A stretch of 64,000 nucleotides of DNA from Flavobacterium sp. AED (GTDB lineage Bacteria > Bacteroidota > Bacteroidia > Flavobacteriales > Flavobacteriaceae). The notes beneath the pieces are model-generated. The model saw nothing but the letters and a program-made list of their open reading frames with translations, had not been told where the DNA came from and did not search any database. Of the stretch, positions 45,661-54,046 are shown in pieces. The position numbers were made by a program, and so were the translations under genes. The number at the start of each line of letters is the position of its first letter. Within the stretch, counting starts at the first letter, position 1. The stretch spans positions 1,674,001 through 1,738,000 of the forward strand of contig NZ_JSYM01000001.1 in NCBI RefSeq assembly GCF_000812945.1, written 5' to 3'.

Positions 45661-48384
45661 ATGTCAAGAAGAGGCTATTTTATACTACTGGCAAGTTTTA
45701 TATGTTTACTGAATTCCTGTAATTCATCAGAAAGCGATAGAAGGAAAATTTCTATTGGATTCTCACAAAGTGTTGATGATGATATTTGGAGAACATCGAT
45801 GAATCATGCGATGGAGGTTGAATCTTCGCTTCATCCAGAGGTTAGCTTGAGAATTTATAATGCGAATCGTCAACCAAAAAAACAGATTCGTGATATTGAA
45901 AAGTTTATTGAAGATAAAGTAGATGTCATAATAGTTTCCCCTTTTGAATCAGACTTTATTGTCCCAGTAATAGAAAAAGCCAAAGCCAAAGGTATCCCGG
46001 TAATCATAGTAGACAGAAAAGTAAATACGTCTAATTATACAGCATATTTGGGAGCAGACAATATTGAAGTGGGACGATTAGCGGGTAAACATCTCGTTTC
46101 AATTTCTAAAGGGCATGCAAATGTGATTCAAATTTATGGGGATTTAGATACATCGCCTGGTTTAGAAAGAAGCTTGGGATTTAAGCAAATTGTTCAACAA
46201 TATCCTGGTATTAAAGTTTTTGACATCGATTCAGATGACTTTGGACATCCAAAAACAAATTATATAAAGTTATTAGATAGTATGTCTAATATTGATTACG
46301 TATATGCCTTTAATGATTTAATTGCGTATAACGCATGGAAAATTGCCAAGGATAAAGGGTTAGATAAAAAAATAAAATTTATAGGGGTTGATGGGCTTAA
46401 TGGACCATTCGGAGGGATTCAATATGTTAAAGATAAAATTTTAGAAGCAACCGTTTTATATCCAACAGGAGGAAGTGAAGCCATACGATTAGCTTTGAGA
46501 ATAGTCAATCAAGAAATTGTTCCTAAAAATAATAAATTGAATACGATATTGATAGATTCTCTTAATGCAGATATAATGAGCAATCAATTTGATAAAATAA
46601 CAATCCAACAATCTGATATTGAGCAACAACAAAATGTTATTAAAAATCAAGAAAAGAAATATTCGACACAGGGTAATCTGCTGAAACTTTTAATTTCTTT
46701 GTTTATAATTGTACTAAGCTTAGCGATATATAGTATCTATTCAGGAATAACAATTCGTCGTAAAAAGAAAGAATTAGAAGAGACAAATAAAAAAAATGTT
46801 AGTCAAAGAAACGAAATTGAAAAATTTTCTGAAGAACTAAAATTAAGTAATGAAGCAAGACTTAATTTTTTTACAGGTTTGTCTCATGAATTCAAAACGC
46901 CGTTAACGTTGATATTGAGTTCTATAGAATCTTTAGGAAATGAATTTAAGAATAAAGGGATTTCCGTGAATAAGGAAATAAATTTGATGTATAACAACTC
47001 CAGAAGGTTACTCCGGTTAATTAATCAATTATTAGACTATAGAAAAACAGAGGATCAAAAATTTATTTTGAGAGCATCAAAAACTAATATTTTAGATTTT
47101 TCTAAAAGTATCATTGGTGATTTTGATCGGGAAGCGAAGAAAAGAAATATTGATTTTTCATTGACAACGAACAATCCAGACCTAGAGGTCTACATAGATC
47201 GCAATCTAATGGATAAAGTCTATTTTAATTTGTTGTCTAATGCCTTTAAATTCACCCCTGAAAAGGGTAAAATTTTGATTACAATAAAAGAAGATAAACC
47301 CAATAATACAGTTAAAATTCACTTTAAAGATTCAGGTATAGGGATTCCAGAAAATGAGTTGAAGGAGGTTTTTAATGCTTTTTATCAAGGTTCAAATAAT
47401 TACAGAAACAGTTCCGGAATAGGACTGCATCTGTCAAAAAGTTTTGTCGAACTGCACAAAGGAAACATAGAAATTAATTCAAAAAATGGAACAGAATTTA
47501 TAATTACATTACCATTAGGAAAAGAGCATCTTGATGAAAAATACATAATAAAGGAGCCTATTTTGGATTTTGTTCATCAACCCGATTATCTGGATTCGGA
47601 GTTTATTCAAAGTGTTGAACCAAAAAACACCGAAGATAAATATTCGATTCTATATATAGAGGACAATAAGGAGCTTTTAGATTTTGTGTCTCATAAATTC
47701 TCAGCAGAATATACTTTTTTTGCTTCCGATGGTACCAATGCAATTGAAAGAGCATTGGAGTTAATTCCGGATATTATTATCTGTGATTTGAATTTGCCTG
47801 AAAAGAATGGTTTTCAAATTTGTGAAATACTCAAGAAAGATTTAAGAACGTCACATATTCCTATTATAATACTTACCGCTTCGGATGATCAAGATTCGTA
47901 TTTGAAGGCTTTAGAAAGTGGAGCTGATATCTTTTTGACAAAACCTTTCAATTTAAAAGTATTAGCTCAATCTATTAAAGGATTGCTCTTTAACAGAGAA
48001 AAACTACGGTTTTATTATACCAATAATATTTTAAATATTGAGGATGGTGATTTTGGTGTTTCTGAACAAGATTTTCTAAGAAAATTAAATGATCTTATTG
48101 CAAAAAACTTGGATAATTCTGCCTATACTGTTGAAGATCTTGCGCGAAGTTTAACTATTTCGCGGATACAATTGTATCGAAAAGTTAAAGCTATATTAGG
48201 AATTAGTGTTAGTGACCATATTAATAATATGCGATTGGATAAATCAAAAGAGCTATTAAAAAAATCAGACCAAAACATTTCAGAAATTGCCTATGCAGTG
48301 GGTTTTTCATCACCAAATTATTTCTCCACTTCCTTTAAAAATAAATTTGGGGTTACACCTAAAGAATATAAAAATAAAAAATAG
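45661..48384 (+). CDS. Hybrid two-component system protein with sugar-binding sensor
   Basis: A 907-residue all-in-one regulator. A signal with lipobox LLNSC precedes a periplasmic-binding-protein type I domain at about 30-310 (KISIGFSQSVDDDIWRTSMN, VIIVSPFES, GIPVIIVDRK). A membrane helix at about 340-362 is followed by HisKA (SHEFKTP, His409), the ATPase (NLLSNAFKFTP, DSGIGIPENE, GIGLHLSKSF), a receiver with Asp709 (ICDLNLPEKNG) and an AraC-type HTH at about 800-905. The architecture is that of BT1754, the fructose-sensing regulator of the Bacteroides thetaiotaomicron fructan locus. The adjoining GH32 genes, porter and fructokinase support fructose as ligand. Confidence 0.92.
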   Translation: MSRRGYFILLASFICLLNSCNSSESDRRKISIGFSQSVDDDIWRTSMNHAMEVESSLHPEVSLRIYNANRQPKKQIRDIEKFIEDKVDVIIVSPFESDFIVPVIEKAKAKGIPVIIVDRKVNTSNYTAYLGADNIEVGRLAGKHLVSISKGHANVIQIYGDLDTSPGLERSLGFKQIVQQYPGIKVFDIDSDDFGHPKTNYIKLLDSMSNIDYVYAFNDLIAYNAWKIAKDKGLDKKIKFIGVDGLNGPFGGIQYVKDKILEATVLYPTGGSEAIRLALRIVNQEIVPKNNKLNTILIDSLNADIMSNQFDKITIQQSDIEQQQNVIKNQEKKYSTQGNLLKLLISLFIIVLSLAIYSIYSGITIRRKKKELEETNKKNVSQRNEIEKFSEELKLSNEARLNFFTGLSHEFKTPLTLILSSIESLGNEFKNKGISVNKEINLMYNNSRRLLRLINQLLDYRKTEDQKFILRASKTNILDFSKSIIGDFDREAKKRNIDFSLTTNNPDLEVYIDRNLMDKVYFNLLSNAFKFTPEKGKILITIKEDKPNNTVKIHFKDSGIGIPENELKEVFNAFYQGSNNYRNSSGIGLHLSKSFVELHKGNIEINSKNGTEFIITLPLGKEHLDEKYIIKEPILDFVHQPDYLDSEFIQSVEPKNTEDKYSILYIEDNKELLDFVSHKFSAEYTFFASDGTNAIERALELIPDIIICDLNLPEKNGFQICEILKKDLRTSHIPIIILTASDDQDSYLKALESGADIFLTKPFNLKVLAQSIKGLLFNREKLRFYYTNNILNIEDGDFGVSEQDFLRKLNDLIAKNLDNSAYTVEDLARSLTISRIQLYRKVKAILGISVSDHINNMRLDKSKELLKKSDQNISEIAYAVGFSSPNYFSTSFKNKFGVTPKEYKNKK

Positions 48385-48420
48385 ATTTTTTTCTATTGAA
48401 CCACTTTCTTCTTGCAATAA

Positions 48421-48477
48421 TAGCGTAACATAATTATAATTCATGTAACATAAAAGCAACTACAACGAAGTAGTTGC
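48421..48477 (+). promoter_or_regulatory. Regulatory module copy 1: paired GTAACAT sites and hairpin
   Basis: TAGCGTAACATAATTATAAT begins the block. GTAACAT occurs at 48425 and 48445, exactly 20 bp apart, followed by a hairpin GCAACTAC-AACGAA-GTAGTTGC and T residues. Nearly the same sequence recurs at 50901. The hairpin may also terminate the regulator transcript. I propose it as the binding site of the AraC domain of the hybrid regulator. Confidence 0.6.
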
Positions 48478-48558
48478 TTTTCTTTTTACGTGTAATTATT
48501 TGATATGTAGCTAATTAGTATTTTTTAAACAATTTTTACTGGCATTATATGAAAAAGC

Positions 48559-48620
48559 AACATCCTTAAAATAATAGCTAAATTTTTACGGATATCTTAG
48601 CAATTCAATTTAATTTTTTA
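48559..48620 (+). promoter_or_regulatory. Regulatory module copy 1: promoter-like block
   Basis: AACATCCTTAAAATA, then TAAATTTTTACGGATATC and TTAGCAATTCAATTTAAT. It matches the block at 51041 and sits the same distance (about 82 bp) from its paired-site element. TAAATTTT is a degenerate -7 box, as expected of an activator-dependent promoter. Between here and the gene lie about 190 A+T-rich bases with no frame; the arms AACCTC (from about 48650) and GAGGTT (from about 48706) could pair in the leader. Confidence 0.5.
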
Positions 48621-48807
48621 ACATAGTTAAATTTTTTAGTTGATTTTAAATAACCTCTTTAAAAAAAGTTAGAGAACGACTAATCGTTATTTAATCAAAT
48701 AATAAGGAGGTTTTGATTTCTGAACTAAACATTTTTATAAAAATTATTTAATCTCGGGGTGTTGAGTGTCTTTAGGATATTTGATAGTTTTCGTAAACCA
48801 ACAAAAT

Positions 48808-50349
48808 ATGAAAATATGTCTTAAGTTTTTATGTCTTTTTCTTTGTCATGCAGTGTTTTATAATTGCAGTAACGATAATAAGCCTGGAACTGAAAATCCG
48901 GTTGTTGAAACAAATGCGCCAGCTTGCCAAACAGCTAATGAATTAAGCAATGCGTATACAACTTTCTTTAAACCGACTTCAGCTTGGTTTGGTGATCCTA
49001 TGCCATTTTATGAAAATGGAATATTCCATATTTTCTATTTGTACGATGCGAGAAATACATTGCCCACATTTCATCCTTGGTACAAAGTAACCACAACTGA
49101 TTTTGCAACATTCAATGACAATAGCGAAATGATTGCTACTGGAACCGTGACTGATCAGGATGGAGCATTAGGTACAGGATCCGTTTTTAAATTGAATGGA
49201 ATTTATTACGCTTTCTATACAGGACATAACGGAATTCTTGATCCTAAAGAAAAAATTATGCTTGCAACGTCTACGGATTTAAAAACTTGGACAAAAGATC
49301 CATCATTTTTGCTTCAAGCTTCTTTCGGATACGATCGTAATGAATTTAGAGATCCAATTGTTATAGAGGATAAAATTACGGGAACATATAAAATGTTGAT
49401 TGCGACACGTTCTGAGGTTGGTTTAGTTTCTGATGGTAATGTACCATGGCGGGCAGTTATCGCTCAATACAGTTCTACTAATTTAAAAGATTGGACTTTG
49501 GAAAAGCCATTTTATGAGGACACAACTACCTTTATAACTGAATGTCCTGATGTATTTAGTATGGGTGACTATCAGTATTTGATCTATTCTAATATTGATG
49601 ATCGAATGGTACACTATAAATACCGTTTGCTGACAGCCAATACTTGGATTACTCCTGTAAATAATACCTTAGATGGAATTGCTTTCTATGCTGGAAAAAC
49701 AGTTACCGATAGCATAAACCGGTATATAGCAGGATGGTGTCCTACTAAAAACAAAAACAGTGATGCCGCTATTTTTGATTGGGCTGGATCGCTTGTAACG
49801 CATCGACTTGTAACGCATCCAAATGGAACATTAGGTATTGCGATACCCAATGGTGTAGACAACAAGTTTATTGTTAATGAAGCTTTAAATGCGAAAATAG
49901 GCTTTGGAACTACAAAGCAAGGAGACGCCTATACATTGAAGGGTAATGGGGCTGAAAAAGCATTTTCAGTGTTTGACAGAGAAACTGGAGCATTTAAAAT
50001 TAAAACACATATAAAAGCGATATCATCCACTCAATTTGGTTTTGAATTTGGAGCGTGTGACACACGAAATGAAGTATTTGCCATTGTATTCGATTTAGCC
50101 AAAAATCAATTAAGATTAGATAAGGTTATAAAAAATGCGTCCTCCTTAAATGTAACGCAGCTTCCACTAAATGTCCCGGCTAATAAAGAGTTTGATGTTA
50201 CAATCATTTCTGAAAATTCGGTATGTGTGATATACATTAATGACGAAATAGCTTTTACGAACCGTATTTATAAAATGAATCAAAATCCGTGGGCTATTTT
50301 TGCTGATAATGGTGAAGTCACTTTTTCAGACTTAAAAATTTTTAAATAA
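48808..50349 (+). CDS. GH32-related lipoprotein with atypical nucleophile motif
   Basis: A 513-residue predicted lipoprotein (lipobox VFYNC). The ATG at 48808 is preferred to a GTG at 48766, which would place extra residues before the signal. The five-bladed propeller motifs are present: a possible nucleophile Asp63 in FGDPMPFYENG (in place of WMNDPNG), Asp182 in FRDPIV and the acid/base Glu245 in ECPDVF. A beta-sandwich follows (AKIGFGTTKQGDAYTL to the end). GH32 enzymes hydrolyse fructans (levan, inulin, sucrose). The divergent first motif suggests a subfamily with a different or endo-type specificity. Confidence 0.78.
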   Translation: MKICLKFLCLFLCHAVFYNCSNDNKPGTENPVVETNAPACQTANELSNAYTTFFKPTSAWFGDPMPFYENGIFHIFYLYDARNTLPTFHPWYKVTTTDFATFNDNSEMIATGTVTDQDGALGTGSVFKLNGIYYAFYTGHNGILDPKEKIMLATSTDLKTWTKDPSFLLQASFGYDRNEFRDPIVIEDKITGTYKMLIATRSEVGLVSDGNVPWRAVIAQYSSTNLKDWTLEKPFYEDTTTFITECPDVFSMGDYQYLIYSNIDDRMVHYKYRLLTANTWITPVNNTLDGIAFYAGKTVTDSINRYIAGWCPTKNKNSDAAIFDWAGSLVTHRLVTHPNGTLGIAIPNGVDNKFIVNEALNAKIGFGTTKQGDAYTLKGNGAEKAFSVFDRETGAFKIKTHIKAISSTQFGFEFGACDTRNEVFAIVFDLAKNQLRLDKVIKNASSLNVTQLPLNVPANKEFDVTIISENSVCVIYINDEIAFTNRIYKMNQNPWAIFADNGEVTFSDLKIFK

Positions 50350-50478
50350 AAGCGTGCTATAGAAAGGGTGCCTTAGGTTTTCCAAAAGCTTTGGGCTCAC
50401 TAAAGAACAAATTCTGTTTGTTTTTTGAATAAGTTATAACATGCTCTTTCACTTTTATAAGTTGCAGACAAAAATCAG

Positions 50479-50511
50479 AACCATCAAAATCTAATTTTGA
50501 TGGTTTTTTTT
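50479..50511 (+). terminator. Terminator downstream of the first GH32 gene
   Basis: Stem AACCATCAAAAT/ATTTTGATGGTT, 3-base loop, eight T residues, 130 bases past the stop codon. Confidence 0.85.
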
Positions 50512-50900
50512 ATGGCCCCCATTTCAATGTAATAGTTTAGAAGGCTTACATGACTTATGTGATTATAATAAACTCCAGTTCGAGTGCTTTTTGCGGAGTG
50601 ATGCGCAGCAGAATTATATGTAGGACTGTTTGAATTTCAAAGGGCCTTGTTCTCGCTGCAATTCCTATGCATCGATTCTAAAAACGCTTTGAATCCTTAG
50701 GGTATACTGTATTTCATCTGCGTAAATCTTTGTAAAATTTTTAGTATGCTATAATAGTGTGAAAATGCCTGGTAAATTCGTTTTTTTTATGTATTATTTT
50801 TATACTTCCTGTAAAAATAAATTTAAAATTATAGTAATTGAGTAAAATCAGTACAGTAGTCTTTTTTATGGATCGGTATCTAGGTTTTTTATCTTAAAAG
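50512..50900 (+). other. Non-coding gap with possible repeat remnant
   Basis: No convincing open frame. Around 50576-50690 is a locally GC-richer stretch (GTTCGAGTGCTTTTTGCGGA, then GATGCGCAGCAGAATTATAT and GGGCCTTGTTCTCGCTGC) unlike the surrounding A+T-rich sequence. It resembles, from memory, short dispersed Flavobacterium repeats. Weak call. Confidence 0.3.
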
Positions 50901-50955
50901 TAGCGTAACATAATTGTAACAAGTGTAACATCATTGAACTACAACGAAGTAGTTC
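50901..50955 (+). promoter_or_regulatory. Regulatory module copy 2: paired GTAACAT sites and hairpin
   Basis: TAGCGTAACATAATTGTAAC opens the block. GTAACAT is at 50905 and 50925, again exactly 20 bp apart, with a third near-match GTAACAA at 50916 between them. A hairpin GAACTAC-AACGAA-GTAGTTC follows. The loop and most of the stem are identical to copy 1. Confidence 0.6.
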
Positions 50956-51040
50956 TTTATTTATCTTAGTGTGTAATTCACTGAAAAACAGGTAATTGTG
51001 TTTTTTATTTGTTTCTAAAAACAGTTTTAAATGAAATTGT

Positions 51041-51107
51041 AACATCCTTAAAATACATGCAGAATTTTTGCAGATATCTTAGCAATCTAATTTAATATTT
51101 TTTGATA
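51041..51107 (+). promoter_or_regulatory. Regulatory module copy 2: promoter-like block
   Basis: AACATCCTTAAAATACATG, then GAATTTTTGCAGATATC and TTAGCAATCTAATTTAAT, ending at the porter start codon. Copy-1 counterpart is at 48559. It likely drives porter, GH32, susC, susD and perhaps the kinase. Confidence 0.5.
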
Positions 51108-52448
51108 ATGAAAAAAATTGTTGTTTGGTCTCTGATTGCTTCACTTGCAGGGTTTCTTTTTGGATTTGATACGGTTGTTATTTCAGGAGCTGATAAAAAG
51201 TTGCAAGTTTTATGGAATTCTTCTGATGCTTTCCATGGAACAGTAGTTATGGGGATGGCTTTGTGGGGTACCGTTTTTGGAGCAATATTCGGTGGGATAC
51301 CAACTAATAAAATAGGAAGAAAGAATACACTATTATGGATCGGGATTTTATTTTTCATTTCGGCAATTGGTTCTGCTTTAGCAAATAACCCATTCGTTTT
51401 TGCTGCTTTTAGATTTATTGGTGGTCTTGGTGTTGGAGCATCAACAATTGCAGCGCCAGCCTATATCTCTGAAATTGCACCGGCAAAAGATCGAGGGAAA
51501 TTAGTTGCTTTCTATCAATTTAATATTGTTTTAGGGATTCTGGTTGCTTTTCTTTCTAATTATTTATTAAGAGACACAGGCGAAAATTCATGGAGATGGA
51601 TGATGGGAGTACAAGCAATTCCATCTTTTATTTATACACTATTTATTTTTACTATTCCAAAAAGTCCAAGATGGCTGTTGTCTAAATCCAGAAATGAGGA
51701 AGCTAAAAAAGTCTTGCATCTAATGGGGCAAGAAGCTGACTATGAAAAATTGATGGTAGAGATTAACCAGCATAATAACAATACTACTATTTCCAATGAA
51801 AATATTTTTCTAAAAAAATATCGTACCCCTTTAATTTTAGCCTTTTTTATAGCGCTGTTTAACCAATTGTCCGGTATTAATGCATTCTTATATTATTCAC
51901 CCAGAATTTTTCAAGAAGCTGGTTTGGGAGAAAGTACCGCTTTATTAAGCAGTATAGGAATCGGAGTCATAAATTTAGTTTTTACTCTAATTGGAGTTTT
52001 TCTAATTGATAGATTAGGACGAAAAGTCTTAATGTATATTGGTTCGGTAGGATACATTGTTTCACTTTCTCTTGTTGCTATGGCCTTCTTTTTCCATTGG
52101 CAAGGAATGGCGGTTCCAATCTTCTTGTTTTTATTTATTGCTTCACATGCAATAGGTCAAGGAGCGGTAATCTGGGTTTTTATTTCAGAAATTTTCCCGA
52201 ATCATCTTAGAGCATCTGGACAAGCTTTTGGGAGTACAACGCACTGGGTTTTAGCAGCGATAATTCCATCTCTAATTCCATTTTTGTTTTCCACTATAGG
52301 TCCTGGTGTTGTGTTTTTGTTTTTCGCAATAATGATGGTTTTTCAACTCTTGTTTGTTGCGTTTTTGATGCCGGAAACTAAAGGAATTTCCTTAGAAGAA
52401 TTAAGTAAAGAATTAATAAAAAAAGAGAACTATGATTACAGTAAATAA
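51108..52448 (+). CDS. MFS sugar porter, probable fructose/H+ symporter
   Basis: A 446-residue, 12-helix inner-membrane transporter of the sugar porter family: GFLFGFDTVVISGAD in helix 1, NKIGRKN after helix 2, IPKSPRWLLSK before the central loop, QLSGINAFLYYSPRIF in helix 7, RLGRK and MPETKG at the end. The start is the ATG at 51108, right behind the promoter block. Placed in a fructan locus it most likely imports fructose released in the periplasm. It overlaps the next gene by 17 bp. Confidence 0.92.
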   Translation: MKKIVVWSLIASLAGFLFGFDTVVISGADKKLQVLWNSSDAFHGTVVMGMALWGTVFGAIFGGIPTNKIGRKNTLLWIGILFFISAIGSALANNPFVFAAFRFIGGLGVGASTIAAPAYISEIAPAKDRGKLVAFYQFNIVLGILVAFLSNYLLRDTGENSWRWMMGVQAIPSFIYTLFIFTIPKSPRWLLSKSRNEEAKKVLHLMGQEADYEKLMVEINQHNNNTTISNENIFLKKYRTPLILAFFIALFNQLSGINAFLYYSPRIFQEAGLGESTALLSSIGIGVINLVFTLIGVFLIDRLGRKVLMYIGSVGYIVSLSLVAMAFFFHWQGMAVPIFLFLFIASHAIGQGAVIWVFISEIFPNHLRASGQAFGSTTHWVLAAIIPSLIPFLFSTIGPGVVFLFFAIMMVFQLLFVAFLMPETKGISLEELSKELIKKENYDYSK

Positions 52449-54030
52449 AAAAGAATTTTTTAGAACAATATGTTGCATCATGGGGCTATTAGTTTTATTC
52501 GGTTGTAAAGAAACTGCAGTGGTCAATAAAAAATCCTATTCGGAAGAAGAACTTTATAGACCCAATTTTCATTATACTCCAAAAAAAGGTTGGATGAATG
52601 ATCCTAATGGGATGTTTTACAACAACGGATATTACCACCTTTATTATCAATATTATCCAGATTCTAATGTTTGGGGACCTATGCATTGGGGACATGCTAT
52701 AAGTACTGACCTTATAACATGGACTGAAAAACCAATAGCGCTTTATCCTGACGAAAAAGGCTATATTTTCTCAGGAAGTGCTGTTGTTGATACAAAAAAC
52801 ACTTCGGGATTTGGCAGTTTAAGAAATCCGCCCATTGTAGCCATGTTTACTTATCATGATCCTATAAAAGAAAAAGCTGGTAAAATCGATTGTCAATCAC
52901 AAGGAATTGCCTATTCGTTAAATGAAGGCTTGACTTGGACAAAATATGACCAGAATCCAGTTATAAAAAATCCAAATCTTAAAGATTTTAGGGATCCAAA
53001 AATGACTTGGGATGCCATTCATGAGCAGTGGTTAATGGTTTTAGCAGCTGGAGATCATGCTATGTTTTATGGTTCTAAAAATTTAAAAGATTGGGAATTA
53101 CTTTCTGATTTCGGAAAAGATATTGGAGCCCATGGAGGCGTTTGGGAATGCCCGGATTTTTTCCCATTGCAAGTAGAGGGTACGGATGAATATAAATGGG
53201 TGCTTTTATTAAATATAAACCCAGGAGGACCTAATGGTGGTTCAGCAACACAATATTTTGTTGGCGATTTTGATGGTAAAACATTTAAACTGGATGAGTC
53301 ATTCTCTCAAGACTTAAAAAAGCAAAAAGCATTATGGATTGATTTCGGCAGAGATAATTATGCTGGAGTTACTTGGTCAAACATTCCAGATACTGATGGT
53401 AGAAAACTGTTTGTTGGTTGGATGTCTAATTGGGACTATGCTAATAAAGTTCCAACTGAAAAGTGGAGGGGAGCTACAACTTTACCAAGAGAATTAAGTC
53501 TTGTAAAAGAAGACTATCATTTCAGGGTTTCTTCTCAGCCAGTGAGAGAATTGAAAAATTATATTTCAAAGACTATAAAAAAAGATACCATTAAAATTAA
53601 TAAAGGGAAAACCGTATTAATTAATAAAACAATGGTGGATTTATCAAAACTAGATATTCGATTTACCTTAAAAAATTTAAAAGAAGACGTTTACACTTTT
53701 TCTCTTTCCAATAATTCCAATAATTCAATTCATTTTGGGATTAATAAAAAAGAAAAATACTTTTTTATTGACAGACAAAACTCAGGGAATTTATCTTTTT
53801 CTGATGTTTTTGCAAAGCAAATTTCTAAAGCTCCATTTACTGGAGATTTTGATAAAATGGATGTAAGAGTAATCGTTGATAAAACCTCAATAGAAGTGTT
53901 TTACGATAATGGAAAAACAGTTATGACCGAAATATTTTTCCCGGAAAAACCGATGGAAACATTTTCAGTCACTAAAGAAAATTTCAATTTCACTATTGAA
54001 AATTTAATAATTAACCAACTAAAATTTTAA
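52432..54030 (+). CDS. GH32 fructan hydrolase, lipoprotein
   Basis: A 532-residue lipoprotein (lipobox LVLFGC). All three GH32 motifs are canonical: WMNDPNG with nucleophile Asp57, FRDPK with Asp188 and WECPDFF with acid/base Glu239. The propeller (about 40-360) is followed by a GH32 C-terminal beta-sandwich (IKINKGKTVLINKTMVDLSK, TSIEVFYDNGKTVMTEIFFP). Likely an exo-fructosidase (levanase, inulinase or invertase) releasing fructose; bond preference cannot be read. Gap to susC is 16 bp. Confidence 0.93.
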   Translation: MITVNKKEFFRTICCIMGLLVLFGCKETAVVNKKSYSEEELYRPNFHYTPKKGWMNDPNGMFYNNGYYHLYYQYYPDSNVWGPMHWGHAISTDLITWTEKPIALYPDEKGYIFSGSAVVDTKNTSGFGSLRNPPIVAMFTYHDPIKEKAGKIDCQSQGIAYSLNEGLTWTKYDQNPVIKNPNLKDFRDPKMTWDAIHEQWLMVLAAGDHAMFYGSKNLKDWELLSDFGKDIGAHGGVWECPDFFPLQVEGTDEYKWVLLLNINPGGPNGGSATQYFVGDFDGKTFKLDESFSQDLKKQKALWIDFGRDNYAGVTWSNIPDTDGRKLFVGWMSNWDYANKVPTEKWRGATTLPRELSLVKEDYHFRVSSQPVRELKNYISKTIKKDTIKINKGKTVLINKTMVDLSKLDIRFTLKNLKEDVYTFSLSNNSNNSIHFGINKKEKYFFIDRQNSGNLSFSDVFAKQISKAPFTGDFDKMDVRVIVDKTSIEVFYDNGKTVMTEIFFPEKPMETFSVTKENFNFTIENLIINQLKF

Positions 54031-54046
54031 CTAAACTATCTAAATT

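Noticed and set aside
45443..45722. Two overlapping small open frames (61 and 89 residues) before the hybrid regulator
   Set aside because: They lie in different frames of an A+T-rich leader, one runs into the regulator gene, and neither has a recognisable start context or motif.
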